A stretch of 64,000 bases of DNA. Origin: an uncultured Bacteroidales bacterium. GTDB taxonomy: Bacteria > Bacteroidota > Bacteroidia > Bacteroidales > Muribaculaceae. Made by a program: the position numbers and the translations under genes. A model generated the notes under the pieces. The model did not search any database and was not told the DNA's origin. It worked only from the letters and a program-made list of their open reading frames with translations. Location of the stretch: assembly GCA_947573135.1 (NCBI GenBank), contig CANPDU010000001.1, positions 124,001-188,000 on the forward strand, in the 5' to 3' direction. Below, in pieces: positions 41,930 to 50,696 of the stretch; positions within the stretch are counted from its first letter, which is position 1, and every line of letters begins with the position of its first letter.

Positions 41930-41951
41930 GTGATGATGAGATTATGGGGGA

Positions 41952-43466
41952 TCATTTGTAGATGTGGTCGATCTTGGGCTGTGTTTTTACGAAGGAGGGC
42001 ATACACATTCCGGAGCGTGATCCGATGAATGTCGGATCGGAGATGTAGAAGCGTGCGCCGTCGTAGTCGTAGCTTGTGCCTTTGATGTCTTCGTCGAGAC
42101 GGACCGCAGCACTCTCATGGCCGGGGTAGGCGATGAGGTGGTTTTCGACACCGAGAACGTTCCACAGCATATAGGTGTAGAAAATCGAGCGGTCTTCGCA
42201 GTCGCACTTGGGGTAGTAGAGTATCTCTTCGAGGAAGTAGGGTTTCTCGAAGCCGTGGAAGTCGCCGTCGGTGGCGTACTCGAATGCACTCTGAGTGAAC
42301 TGGAGGAGTTTGTCGACGGCCTCGCGGCGCGGCAGTCCCTCGAGCTGGGATTTCAGCTGAGCAACGAGGTCGGCGCGGAGGTCGGCGTTGACAGTTGACT
42401 CTGCGAAGTCGGTCATATCCATCTGGGGATAGCGGTAGAGGAAGGGGAAGATGTTCTCATTGACCTCGCCTTTAAGCTCTATGCCGTTGTAGGAGAGGGC
42501 AAATGGTTTCATCTTCACGGGTATGTTCAGACCAGATAGATGCAGGTCGACGGGTGCGCCGAGGTCAGCGTCGGAAGGGAGCTGACATGTGGCTATGCGA
42601 CAAGCCGGATCGAGAGTCATGCCTTCGGGCTGGAACACATAATATTTATGGTTGTCGAGCTTCAGGAAGGGGCGGGCATATACGTGCTGGCGGAACGGCA
42701 CCAGAAGGAGTGGAATGGTGTTGTCGCCGACAGCGATGCGGACGTCGTAGCCCATGTTGGCAAGGAGATAGTGCTGTAGGGCGACGCGCGCAGTAGGATC
42801 GGCCTTTGAATAGCGGCTGTTGACGTAGGCACGTACCATCTCGAAAGTGAGATAGTCGTTGAAGGAATGCTCTTCGGCGAGCTCTTTGAGGGCCGGGATC
42901 ACACTCTTGGCGTCGGCGTCGGCAAATTCGCGCCACTGACGGGCGTAGTCTTTAGTTGATTTGAGCTGACGGTCAAGCGTTAGCGGGCTGTCGGTGACAT
43001 TGAGCTCGATGCTGTAATAGGGGAAGGAGAAGCCGGGAGACTTAGCAGGAGGGAGACTAGTCGGGGCTTTAGCTTCAGGGGGACGAGTCGGACTTGTCGG
43101 ACTTGTCGGACTTGGCTGGGTTGGCTGACTTGGAGGAGTCGGGGCCGGGGGCTTTCTCCAGGGTTTTGGTTTGGCCGGTTTTTCCGGGGCCGGGACGGGC
43201 TGGTCGACAGGGGTGATGTCGACCGGTTTAACCGGTGCTGTCTTGGGTTTAGGAGTCGAATAACGGTCTTCACCCTTGAATTGCTCATAGTCTCGCCAGG
43301 CAGCTTCGAGGAAGCGGTCGTAGTCGTCAAGGACCGACTTGCGGAACTTGTTGTAGTCGTCAAGCATACCTTTTCTGAATTCGGAGAATGACGCGGGCGG
43401 CTCGGCGACCGCGTCATTTCCGAAGGTCAGAAATGATAAGGTGATCAAGAGCAGAGATTTTTTCAT
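41952..43466 (-). CDS. Exported transglutaminase-like protein with a Pro-rich linker
   Basis: Last gene of the caspase operon. The 504-residue product has a signal peptide (LLLITLSFLTFGNDAVA), a helical charged segment with repeated DDYNKFRKSVLDDYDRF units (about 28-66), and a Pro/Thr/Ser linker (about 72-143). A large C-terminal domain ends in a transglutaminase-like triad: C423 in KCDCEDRSIFY, H450 in YPGHESAAV and D477 in YISDPTF. The fold covers cross-linking, peptidase and peptide N-glycanase activities; which applies is unknown. The linker is encoded by a 9-bp-period repeat also seen in intergenic arrays. Confidence 0.82.
   Translation of the reverse strand: MKKSLLLITLSFLTFGNDAVAEPPASFSEFRKGMLDDYNKFRKSVLDDYDRFLEAAWRDYEQFKGEDRYSTPKPKTAPVKPVDITPVDQPVPAPEKPAKPKPWRKPPAPTPPSQPTQPSPTSPTSPTRPPEAKAPTSLPPAKSPGFSFPYYSIELNVTDSPLTLDRQLKSTKDYARQWREFADADAKSVIPALKELAEEHSFNDYLTFEMVRAYVNSRYSKADPTARVALQHYLLANMGYDVRIAVGDNTIPLLLVPFRQHVYARPFLKLDNHKYYVFQPEGMTLDPACRIATCQLPSDADLGAPVDLHLSGLNIPVKMKPFALSYNGIELKGEVNENIFPFLYRYPQMDMTDFAESTVNADLRADLVAQLKSQLEGLPRREAVDKLLQFTQSAFEYATDGDFHGFEKPYFLEEILYYPKCDCEDRSIFYTYMLWNVLGVENHLIAYPGHESAAVRLDEDIKGTSYDYDGARFYISDPTFIGSRSGMCMPSFVKTQPKIDHIYK
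43085..43138. repeat. In-frame 9-bp tandem array inside the transglutaminase-like gene
   Basis: Units GAGTCGGAC, TTGTCGGAC (twice), TTGGCTGGG, TTGGCTGAC and TTGGAGGAG encode the SPT/QPT-type Pro-rich linker. The minus strand reads as GTCCGACAA units, the same family as the intergenic arrays at 12194 and 26406. Confidence 0.8.
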
Positions 43467-43475
43467 CGGAGGGTG

Positions 43476-44111
43476 TTATTCAGCGAAACCTTCGCGGACA
43501 AACTCAGAAACTTTATTGGCATAGCGCTGAGCGGCTTCGCTCTCTTTAGCGGCATTTTCCATCGCGCGGATATGTGCTTTTGATGCTGCGCCTTCGCTGA
43601 CGATGAAGAAAGTCTCGATCTCGTAAGTGCCGTCGGGGTTGTTGCGGATGAGTGAGAAGCTCTGGTCCATCTCGCCTTTGATTTCTTTTTCAACGAGACG
43701 TTCGTATGCGGCATAGAAGTGTTCGAACTCGGCGTCAGTGTCGATGCCGTCACCTGCGAGGTCAGAAACTACACGGCCTTTGAGAGATGAACCGGCCTGC
43801 TGTGCGTAAGTTGCGCAAGCGTTGTTTATGGCCATCTGCTGTCCGACGTTTTTAGATTTGCTCTTAGTCGAGATACCCATCACTTCGCGACCGTCTTCAC
43901 CGAGTTTGTCGAGTTTCTCCCAGTGAGAGAGGAGAGCGACTTCGAGGCTTCGTGTGCTGCCGAAGAGCTGCCAACCTTCTTTTTTATAGCGTTTCATCAC
44001 TTCTTTGCGTTCTTTGTTGCGAGCTTTCTGGAGCTGTTTTGAGTTGTCAGCAGCGATAGCTGCGGGCATCATCATAATGAGGGTGAGGAGGAAAACAATT
44101 ACCTTTTTCAT
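43476..44111 (-). CDS. Small exported protein of the caspase operon
   Basis: The 211-residue protein has a signal peptide (VIVFLLTLIMMMPAAIA) and a helical, charged body with no recognised family. Stretches such as ARNKERKEVMKRYKKEGWQLFG, the central INNACATYAQQAGSSLKG and the C-terminal HIRAMENAAKESEAAQRYANKV suggest a periplasmic helical or mixed protein, faintly like LPP20-type lipoproteins, but it has no lipobox. It lies 9 bp before the transglutaminase-like gene and 55 bp after the DUF4384 gene. Role unknown. Confidence 0.75.
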   Translation of the reverse strand: MKKVIVFLLTLIMMMPAAIAADNSKQLQKARNKERKEVMKRYKKEGWQLFGSTRSLEVALLSHWEKLDKLGEDGREVMGISTKSKSKNVGQQMAINNACATYAQQAGSSLKGRVVSDLAGDGIDTDAEFEHFYAAYERLVEKEIKGEMDQSFSLIRNNPDGTYEIETFFIVSEGAASKAHIRAMENAAKESEAAQRYANKVSEFVREGFAE

Positions 44112-44166
44112 GATTTTGAAATTTAAAAAATTAATAATGAGGTTTTTTGATAAATTTAGTGAGAAA

Positions 44167-45039
44167 TTATTGTTTTGTGATCTCGAGGTGCATCACTTTC
44201 ATGGCCATTTTTGGGTCGCGTTTGCGGACTTTGGTGAGCCAATCGGTGAAGTCATCGTATGAGAGGGATCGTGGCGCAGAACCGGCGGCGCCATTGTCGA
44301 GGGCGCGACTGAACATTGTCGGCGAGAAGATTACATACATCTGGTTTCTCTCGACGTCGCCCTCGGCTGTAAGTATCATTTCGTCGGGTTCACCGAAAGC
44401 GCGGTCGGCTTTTTCGAGGTCGAAGAATACGTAGTCTTTATCGCGAGAAGTGCGAATTATGCCGTCGGAATTATTGGAGTACGGGAGCAGCGAGTAAACG
44501 TTGCGAGCATCGTCGACAAGATATACGGCAAGATATCCGGCTACGGGTGCTCGGAAGAATAGCTTCATGTCGTCGCCGTTTCGGAAACGAGTGTCGGCAA
44601 AGCGTTTTTCGTTGCCGTTGCGCAGTACTGCGGCGTCAAATTCGACGGCTTCGTTGGTGAGCCGGCGTGCGGTTCCACGGATGACGCATTTTACGACATA
44701 GTTGTCGTCGGCATCATGGGAGACAGTATATCGGGGCTCTCCTTCGTCGGCAATCCATTCGCCATTGACCTCGGTTCGGTTCAGCATCGAAAAGTAGTTG
44801 CTTTCGGTGTTGCCGGAGATCATGTCGCGCTGGTAAACGTCCTGAGATACAGTCGTTCCGAACTCCTTTGCCAGAGCAGCTATGCGGGCCTGCTCGAGGG
44901 CGAAACGCTTACAGTCGTTGAGCGAATGAGAGCTTTCGCCGTAGAAGGTGCTTTCGCCCTGAACGGTCTTGATGTCAGAGGCTCCGATTGAGAAAGCAAT
45001 AGCGCAAGCCGCAAAACATGTCATCAGTCTGCAAAGCAT
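44167..45039 (-). CDS. Exported DUF4384 protein
   Basis: The 290-residue product starts with a signal peptide (LMTCFAACAIAFSIGAS) and an N-terminal domain with repeated helices (SLNDCKRFALEQARIAALAKEFG) like flagellar-assembly or LPP20-type folds. The C-terminal DUF4384 beta domain follows (about 150-235, LFFRAPVAGYLAVYLVDDARNVYSLLP). DUF4384 domains often accompany caspase-like or kinase proteins in bacteria. It starts 2 nt after the caspase stop, so the two are co-translated. Confidence 0.82.
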   Translation of the reverse strand: MLCRLMTCFAACAIAFSIGASDIKTVQGESTFYGESSHSLNDCKRFALEQARIAALAKEFGTTVSQDVYQRDMISGNTESNYFSMLNRTEVNGEWIADEGEPRYTVSHDADDNYVVKCVIRGTARRLTNEAVEFDAAVLRNGNEKRFADTRFRNGDDMKLFFRAPVAGYLAVYLVDDARNVYSLLPYSNNSDGIIRTSRDKDYVFFDLEKADRAFGEPDEMILTAEGDVERNQMYVIFSPTMFSRALDNGAAGSAPRSLSYDDFTDWLTKVRKRDPKMAMKVMHLEITKQ

Positions 45040-45041
45040 GA

Positions 45042-47693
45042 TCAGCGAAGTTTATGAGACAGCCAGAGCGACGACATGTTGCCCGAGAGGGAAACCTGAG
45101 GGTTCTGAGGCTTTTTGTTGATGTTGTTTGACTGTTCCTTGACATTCTGAGTCACGAAGTCGCTCAGTTCCTTGAGAGTGACACTGCCTTTTGTCTCCTG
45201 GAGTTTTTTGAGGAGATAATAGGTGAAAAGGCCGTGGTTTTTCTCGCGGTAAGGCATAGCAGTTTCCTGGCCGGACGCCGCCGAGAGGACGAACATGTTG
45301 CCCTGAGGAGCCGCAGCCTTAGGCTTTATGGCAATGCCACGAGCAGCCACAAGCATTCCGTCGCCACGCTGTGCGCCGCTGAAGCAAGCGTCGAGGAAGA
45401 CAGATGTAGTGCGGGCGTTCATTTCCTGGAGCTCCTTATAGAACCGACTTAGCGCGAAGCAAGTCTCGGAAATTGTCGCATTCCCGTCGACGGGAATAAG
45501 GAACGCGTCTTTAGTAGCCTCGTCGGGCATGCCATGTCCGGCGTAATAGACAATCAGGTCGACATCTCCGTTGAGAGCGCTGACCGTGTTTTTAGCGTCA
45601 GCGAGCGCCTCGAGGAAAGTAGCGAGAGAAGCGTCTTTGTAGAGTTTTACGCGCTGAGCGGGAATGCCGAGCGTTTTTGTGCAGTATTCGGCAAAAATTT
45701 CGCCATCGTGAGATGCAGAAGCGACTTCGGCGACGTTGCGGTAGTTCTCGTTGGCAATAATCAGAGCCACAGCGTTTTCGTTAGGCTTGCGCACGACGGG
45801 GATGTTCTTGTCGACGTCAGACAGAAGGGTGATCTTCTTAGAAGATGAAGCCTGAATGTTGTCGGCCGTGAGGTTTGTTCCTTTTGTGTTGTCGATTATC
45901 GCGTTGAAGTCGACCGTCACGTCGGTGTAGGCATAAGTGGCCGCATCGTCGGCGTCGTATGTGTAGCTCTTGCCGGTGTTTGTGACGAAAGTTATTGAAG
46001 CCAGCTGAGTCTTGTCGTTTTTGATGTAGAACTTAGGCGCGCGCAGGGATATACTGTTCCAAGAAGAGTTGAAAAGCTCGGCTTCGTTGCCTTTCATCGG
46101 GACGTGGAGAGCGATATCGCCATAATCGGAAGTAATGAGGTAGGTCTCATTGTCGGGATCGTATTTGGCGAGTTTCAAGTCGTTGATACGCAGGTTGCGG
46201 CCGTACTTTTTGATATACTCCTGCTCAGCTTCCATACAAAGTCTCTGGTATTCGGCCTGAGCATTAACGTCGTTGACACGAGCGGTGTATGCGTCGATTT
46301 TCTCGAAAGTTCCGCGCTGAGCCCATTTAGCGAGGCCGTCGGTGACATAAGTGCGGCCGAATTCGCTGTAGGGAGGAACTTCGCCGAGGGCAACCGAGTT
46401 GCCGCCGGTGCTTGCAAAGTTAGCAGAGTTGTCTTCCTTGAAAGCAACCATAGATGGCATGACGGATTTTTCGGGTTCGTATCCGAGGGCGCGAATACGG
46501 TTGTTTATCTCGTCGAACTTTTCGGTTCGTCCGGTGCAGCCATAAGTCACTGCAAGGGCTTTCATATATTTCACAGAAAGAGGATCGTTGGCAAGAATTT
46601 CCTCAAATTTCGCTGCAGCCTCGTCGAAATAAGCGTTGCTCTGTCGTTTACTTCGCTTAGCGGCCTTTTCTTCTTCCTGCATAATGGCGTCGTTGTAATA
46701 GTAAACGCCGAGGTTGAAGAAATTGAGGGCCATATGCTTTACAATCGACATATTGTTGGGCTTCATTTCGTTGAGACGGCTGTAGACCTCCAGCGCACTT
46801 TTAAAGTCCTGATTGTCTTCGAAGAGCTGCCCCTGAATGTTCAGCAACTGTTCGTCGTCGGGCTTAAGGAGAATAGCTTTGTCGAGAAAATGCTGAATCA
46901 TCTCACCGTGGCCGCCTTCGATGCAGCACTGGAGTCCGAGAGTAATCATGTTATAGTTGGCAGGATATAGGATCATGCCTTCGGCCATTGATTTCATGCC
47001 ATGTTCGTACTGTTTGGCAAAAATACAGGCCTGGCCGAGATACATATAAATGTTTTCTCTCTGGTTTTCAGAACCGGTCGACAGGAATGTGTCGAAATAT
47101 CGAATAGCCCGGTTGAAATCCTTGCTGTTGTAAGCTCCAGATGCGGCATTGTAAGCGATGGTTGGCAACGATCGCATGTCGCGGAAGAAGTTCTCGCCCT
47201 GCATGCAATCGAGATCCATGACGTCGAGATATGCCTGAGCATATTTTGTCAGTTCGCGAGAGTTGCCAGCGGCGGAGTAGAAATAAGCACCGTCGAGAAG
47301 ATCCTTGTAAATGTCAATAAGGACAGCTTTGCTCGCAGGCATTCGCGGATTGTCGGGTATCGAGTCGATGACCTTCAGGTTAGCCTGATAGCAGTCGTAG
47401 ACAATGGGGTAGTAATCTTTCTCATCGAAACCGTCGAAACGCATGGTGCGCAGACGCTTGTAGGTTTCTTCGGCGGGCACGACAAAGCTTTCGATTCGCT
47501 GAGCCTCACGCAGAGAGTCGAGATTGATGCTGTCGCCGATCGCTTCGATGTCGTTGCCTTCGGCAGGCAATTCAAGCGGCATCATAGCGGCCGGCATAGC
47601 AGGCGCGTCTGTTTCGGAGTCGCCCCCGGTGGCTGCGATGCAGACACCGGCGAGCGAAGCGATAAATAAAATAATAAGTGATAATCTAAACAT
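45042..47693 (-). CDS. Exported TPR-caspase (C14 family peptidase)
   Basis: The 883-residue protein has a signal peptide (LSLIILFIASLAGVCIA), an N-terminal helical repeat region of TPR type (about 90-420, for example YNSKDFNRAIRYFDTFLS and FKSALEVYSRLNEM), a beta-rich middle domain, and a C-terminal caspase-like domain (about 640-880). The catalytic dyad is plain: H720 in YYAGHG and C770 in DACFSG. Such clan CD proteases are usually Arg/Lys-specific (metacaspase-like) and often sit in conflict or cell-death systems, but those are cytosolic; this one should act in the periplasm or at the surface. It is the central gene of a seven-gene operon. Confidence 0.9.
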   Translation of the reverse strand: MFRLSLIILFIASLAGVCIAATGGDSETDAPAMPAAMMPLELPAEGNDIEAIGDSINLDSLREAQRIESFVVPAEETYKRLRTMRFDGFDEKDYYPIVYDCYQANLKVIDSIPDNPRMPASKAVLIDIYKDLLDGAYFYSAAGNSRELTKYAQAYLDVMDLDCMQGENFFRDMRSLPTIAYNAASGAYNSKDFNRAIRYFDTFLSTGSENQRENIYMYLGQACIFAKQYEHGMKSMAEGMILYPANYNMITLGLQCCIEGGHGEMIQHFLDKAILLKPDDEQLLNIQGQLFEDNQDFKSALEVYSRLNEMKPNNMSIVKHMALNFFNLGVYYYNDAIMQEEEKAAKRSKRQSNAYFDEAAAKFEEILANDPLSVKYMKALAVTYGCTGRTEKFDEINNRIRALGYEPEKSVMPSMVAFKEDNSANFASTGGNSVALGEVPPYSEFGRTYVTDGLAKWAQRGTFEKIDAYTARVNDVNAQAEYQRLCMEAEQEYIKKYGRNLRINDLKLAKYDPDNETYLITSDYGDIALHVPMKGNEAELFNSSWNSISLRAPKFYIKNDKTQLASITFVTNTGKSYTYDADDAATYAYTDVTVDFNAIIDNTKGTNLTADNIQASSSKKITLLSDVDKNIPVVRKPNENAVALIIANENYRNVAEVASASHDGEIFAEYCTKTLGIPAQRVKLYKDASLATFLEALADAKNTVSALNGDVDLIVYYAGHGMPDEATKDAFLIPVDGNATISETCFALSRFYKELQEMNARTTSVFLDACFSGAQRGDGMLVAARGIAIKPKAAAPQGNMFVLSAASGQETAMPYREKNHGLFTYYLLKKLQETKGSVTLKELSDFVTQNVKEQSNNINKKPQNPQVSLSGNMSSLWLSHKLR

Positions 47694-47717
47694 TGTTTTA
47701 AAGTGAAACTTATAGGA

Positions 47718-49802
47718 TTAGTAAACGTCGACAAGAGTAAACTCAGTCGTAATACGGCGGAATTCGGCGCCCTTGCCTTCAGCGACGCTGATATGATACT
47801 GATAGTCTGTGTTCATGTCCTTGAGGTTAGCGACGTTTTTGGTGAGGAAGTCGCAGACGCCGTAAGCACGGAGGAAGGCAAGCTGTTCGTTCTGCTTGAT
47901 GAGATCCTTTGTGTTGACGGAAATACCGGTCATCTGACCGTCCTTATAGACGATCTCGTTGTCGAAGTCGCCGTAAACTCCGTCATAAGGAATTCCGTGA
48001 ACGATAGGAGTTCCGTCGGCAGTACCCGAAATTTTGATGTTGATCTTCTTACCTTCCTTAATGTACTGAGCGAAGTCACCTTCGAATGCGTCTTTTACGA
48101 TCTTGAGCATAGCTTTGGCAGCTCCTGATTCGTCGATATGGTATTTGCCGGGGCCGAAGTCTTCGTGAACAGAGAAACCGGGCTCGACTTCATATGTGAA
48201 GCTGATGATGTAGTTGAGAATCTTTTTGCCGTTTGCGTCGAAGGATGGTTCGTAGCGCGACTCGACGGAAATGTTGGTGTGGTCGGTAATGACGTTCTGA
48301 GATTTAGCTTCTTCGACAACCTGTCGGCTGAGTTCCTGAAGTTTCATCTCTTCCATCTGTTGCTGCTGCAGCATTTCGATAGAAACGACATTGTCCTCGT
48401 CGTTCAGGAAGCTCAGCGGCTTGCGGTCGATGTTGTCATAGATGTATGATTTGCCTGTGCCTTTGTGTCGTATCTTTGCGTAGATGAGCTCGAAGTTGTC
48501 GTCGGGCATGATGCCGTATTTAGCATCGGTGAATTCGAGATCGTCGGCAGAATTGAAGTCAACGACTTCGGATTCGGGGACGGGGAGGAAGATCGAAGGC
48601 ATGTTGTCGAAGTCGACTTCGAGCATCTGGTTGGCGCGGTCATATTTACCGAGTGAGACTTCCGACATTGAAAGAAGGTTGTCGGCAAACTGAGTTGAGA
48701 TCTCGCCTTCGAACAGACGCTGCTGGCGTGCGCGGCTTTCGTCGTTGACACGGGCCCGGTACTGTTCCATAGTTTCACCGGGAGCCATCTTCAACCATTC
48801 GTTCATTCGTCCGGCAACTTCGTCGGCAATGAGTTTTCCGTAGAACGGAGCCATCGAAGTGATGCGCTTAACGGCCAGAGCGTTTGTGGTGTTGTTGGCG
48901 AGGAGAGTGTTGCGGTTGCTGTCGGGGATGAACACGAGTTCGGACATATTTCCGCCGGGAACGTCGATGATCTCCCGGTCGTTGTTGCGCAGGATGTTGA
49001 CAATCTCTATGCGGTCGGGGGCAACGGCAACGGCAACGTATTTGCCGTCGAAGTTGAAGTCGAAGTCAAGACCCTGACCGAGATCTTCGATAGAGTGTTT
49101 GAGGCCATAGCTGCGAGTATCATATATATTAAGGAGGCCGTCGTCGGTCAGAATGCCGAATTCGGAGTTGTCTTCAGAGAAAGCCATAGCGTTGACGGTT
49201 TCTTCGAAAGACCATGATTTACGGGGTTTGCGTTCTTCGAAGTTGTAGACGGTCACGTTATGGTCATTGGCGCAGGCGAGATAGTAGTTGTCGGAGCTCA
49301 TTATCATCTCTGTCGGGATGAAATCGAGCGGGAGAGTCTGGAGCAGCTTGTGAGTCTTAGCGTCGATGATGTGCAGCCCCTGATCTGTAGCGAGCAGTAT
49401 CTGACGGGCGTCGGGCGTGTAAGCGACAGCAGATGGGTTGCCGTATTTCTTGGAAGCGAATTTTTCAAGCCGCACGTCAACGATTGCGGTAGAGTAGAGC
49501 GCAGCTTCGGCGCTTTTGGGGTCTTGTGCGATAACAATGAAGTCGATGCCGGCGGGATTGACGGCGAGCTTGCGCAGAGGTTTGTTAACTTCGCAGAATG
49601 ATGTGCCGAGGAGGTCAACCACATTTTTGCCCTGAAGCATGTAGAGAGAAGTGAAATAAGGCTTGATCTCAGTGGGCGTGACTTTACGTTTGAAAAGGTA
49701 GTCGTTTTTCTGTGCGACAGAAGCCGGAGCAAAAGCGACCGACGCGAGGACGACAGCTGCGGCAGCTTTTTTCAGACCGTTGAAAGAAATGTTAAGGTTC
49801 AT
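47718..49802 (-). CDS. Exported beta-propeller-like protein of the caspase operon
   Basis: The 694-residue product has a signal peptide (AAAVVLASVAFAPASVA). It then has about seven WD40/YVTN-like strands (VAYTPDARQILLATDQGLHII, MSSDNYYLACANDHNVTVYNF and similar) up to residue 280, an extended helical and acidic middle, and a C-terminal domain of about 150 residues with YEVEPGFSVHEDFGPGKY and FLRAYGVCDFL. No enzymatic motif is seen; propellers of this kind usually form protein-binding platforms. It lies 24 bp before the caspase gene and probably scaffolds the complex. Confidence 0.75.
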   Translation of the reverse strand: MNLNISFNGLKKAAAAVVLASVAFAPASVAQKNDYLFKRKVTPTEIKPYFTSLYMLQGKNVVDLLGTSFCEVNKPLRKLAVNPAGIDFIVIAQDPKSAEAALYSTAIVDVRLEKFASKKYGNPSAVAYTPDARQILLATDQGLHIIDAKTHKLLQTLPLDFIPTEMIMSSDNYYLACANDHNVTVYNFEERKPRKSWSFEETVNAMAFSEDNSEFGILTDDGLLNIYDTRSYGLKHSIEDLGQGLDFDFNFDGKYVAVAVAPDRIEIVNILRNNDREIIDVPGGNMSELVFIPDSNRNTLLANNTTNALAVKRITSMAPFYGKLIADEVAGRMNEWLKMAPGETMEQYRARVNDESRARQQRLFEGEISTQFADNLLSMSEVSLGKYDRANQMLEVDFDNMPSIFLPVPESEVVDFNSADDLEFTDAKYGIMPDDNFELIYAKIRHKGTGKSYIYDNIDRKPLSFLNDEDNVVSIEMLQQQQMEEMKLQELSRQVVEEAKSQNVITDHTNISVESRYEPSFDANGKKILNYIISFTYEVEPGFSVHEDFGPGKYHIDESGAAKAMLKIVKDAFEGDFAQYIKEGKKINIKISGTADGTPIVHGIPYDGVYGDFDNEIVYKDGQMTGISVNTKDLIKQNEQLAFLRAYGVCDFLTKNVANLKDMNTDYQYHISVAEGKGAEFRRITTEFTLVDVY

Positions 49803-49846
49803 AAAGATTGAGTTATTGTGTTATAAATATATTAAGCGTTGTATTG

Positions 49847-50679
49847 TCAGAGCCTCAGCAGATAGACCGGGAGGTTGGTGTCGGGCTTTTCGTCTGACGG
49901 GGCTGCGATGAGTTGATTGATCTGCTCGATCAGTTCGTCAATGTCGAATCGGCAGTTTGTCATGATCATTATATGGCTTTCATCGGGCTTGAGTCCGGAG
50001 AAGTGTTCGCGTGCGATTGCCTGCCCCGGGAGTACGACGTAGCATCCCATGGGCTGTCCGAGTTCCGATATGTCGACGTTTCCGAGATCAGTCTCTTTGA
50101 TTTTTATGACGTTGAGATAGACAGGGAAGGGGCGGTCGTTGACAAGGCGGAACTGTTTGCCGGAATCGCCGAGTCGTCCGTGGAAAATCGGAGCCGGAAA
50201 ATCGATTGTGTCGGAAGCATCGGGGGAAATGATGGTTTTTGCGACATGAAGGGCGAGTGCGCGGGGTTCGACGACGAGGCTTTCTGCGCCGGGATCGTAG
50301 ACCTGCATAGACCGTTTTACGAGACCTTCGGTGTAGAGGCGTGTGTCTGTTTCGCCGCCTGAGTTGCTGAAGCGCATGCGGTCGTTGATGGCCCCGGTCG
50401 TTTTGGATGCCTGGCGTCGAGCATAATGCCCATTACGGATTTTTTGCCGTCGCTGACTGAAGCGAATATTTCTTTTGTCTTTTCGTTATAGATTTCGACT
50501 TTTGCGCCGGGCGCTATTTCAATTTCGTCGGTAGGCATAACTTTCATGCCTTTTTCGGGCTTGATCTGCCGTCCGCCCTGGATCAAGACGACATGGCCGG
50601 TGAAGTCATAGATGGAGTAATTGGCTTTCACCGATATCGCAAGGGCGAGAATTGCTAATATCACAGCAATGCGTTTCAT
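49847..50679 (-). pseudogene. FecR-like exported protein gene with a frameshift
   Basis: Two ORFs of the track (120 and 176 residues) are halves of one gene. The first half has a signal peptide (AVILAILALAISVKA) and a FecR/SH3-like strand pattern up to IMLDAR. Then the frame breaks at about 50420: the continuation in the other frame reads ASKTTGAINDRMRFSNSGGE and runs to the stop at 49847. One inserted or two lost bases explain it. The joined product would be about 277 residues. No slippery heptamer was seen, so a true mutation or sequencing error is more likely than programmed shifting. Its operon neighbours are intact. Confidence 0.8.
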
Positions 50680-50696
50680 GAGATCTGTCAGATGGT

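Noticed and set aside
49847-50679. Programmed ribosomal frameshifting
   Set aside because: No slippery heptamer or clear downstream structure at the break near 50420; mutation or sequencing error fits better.
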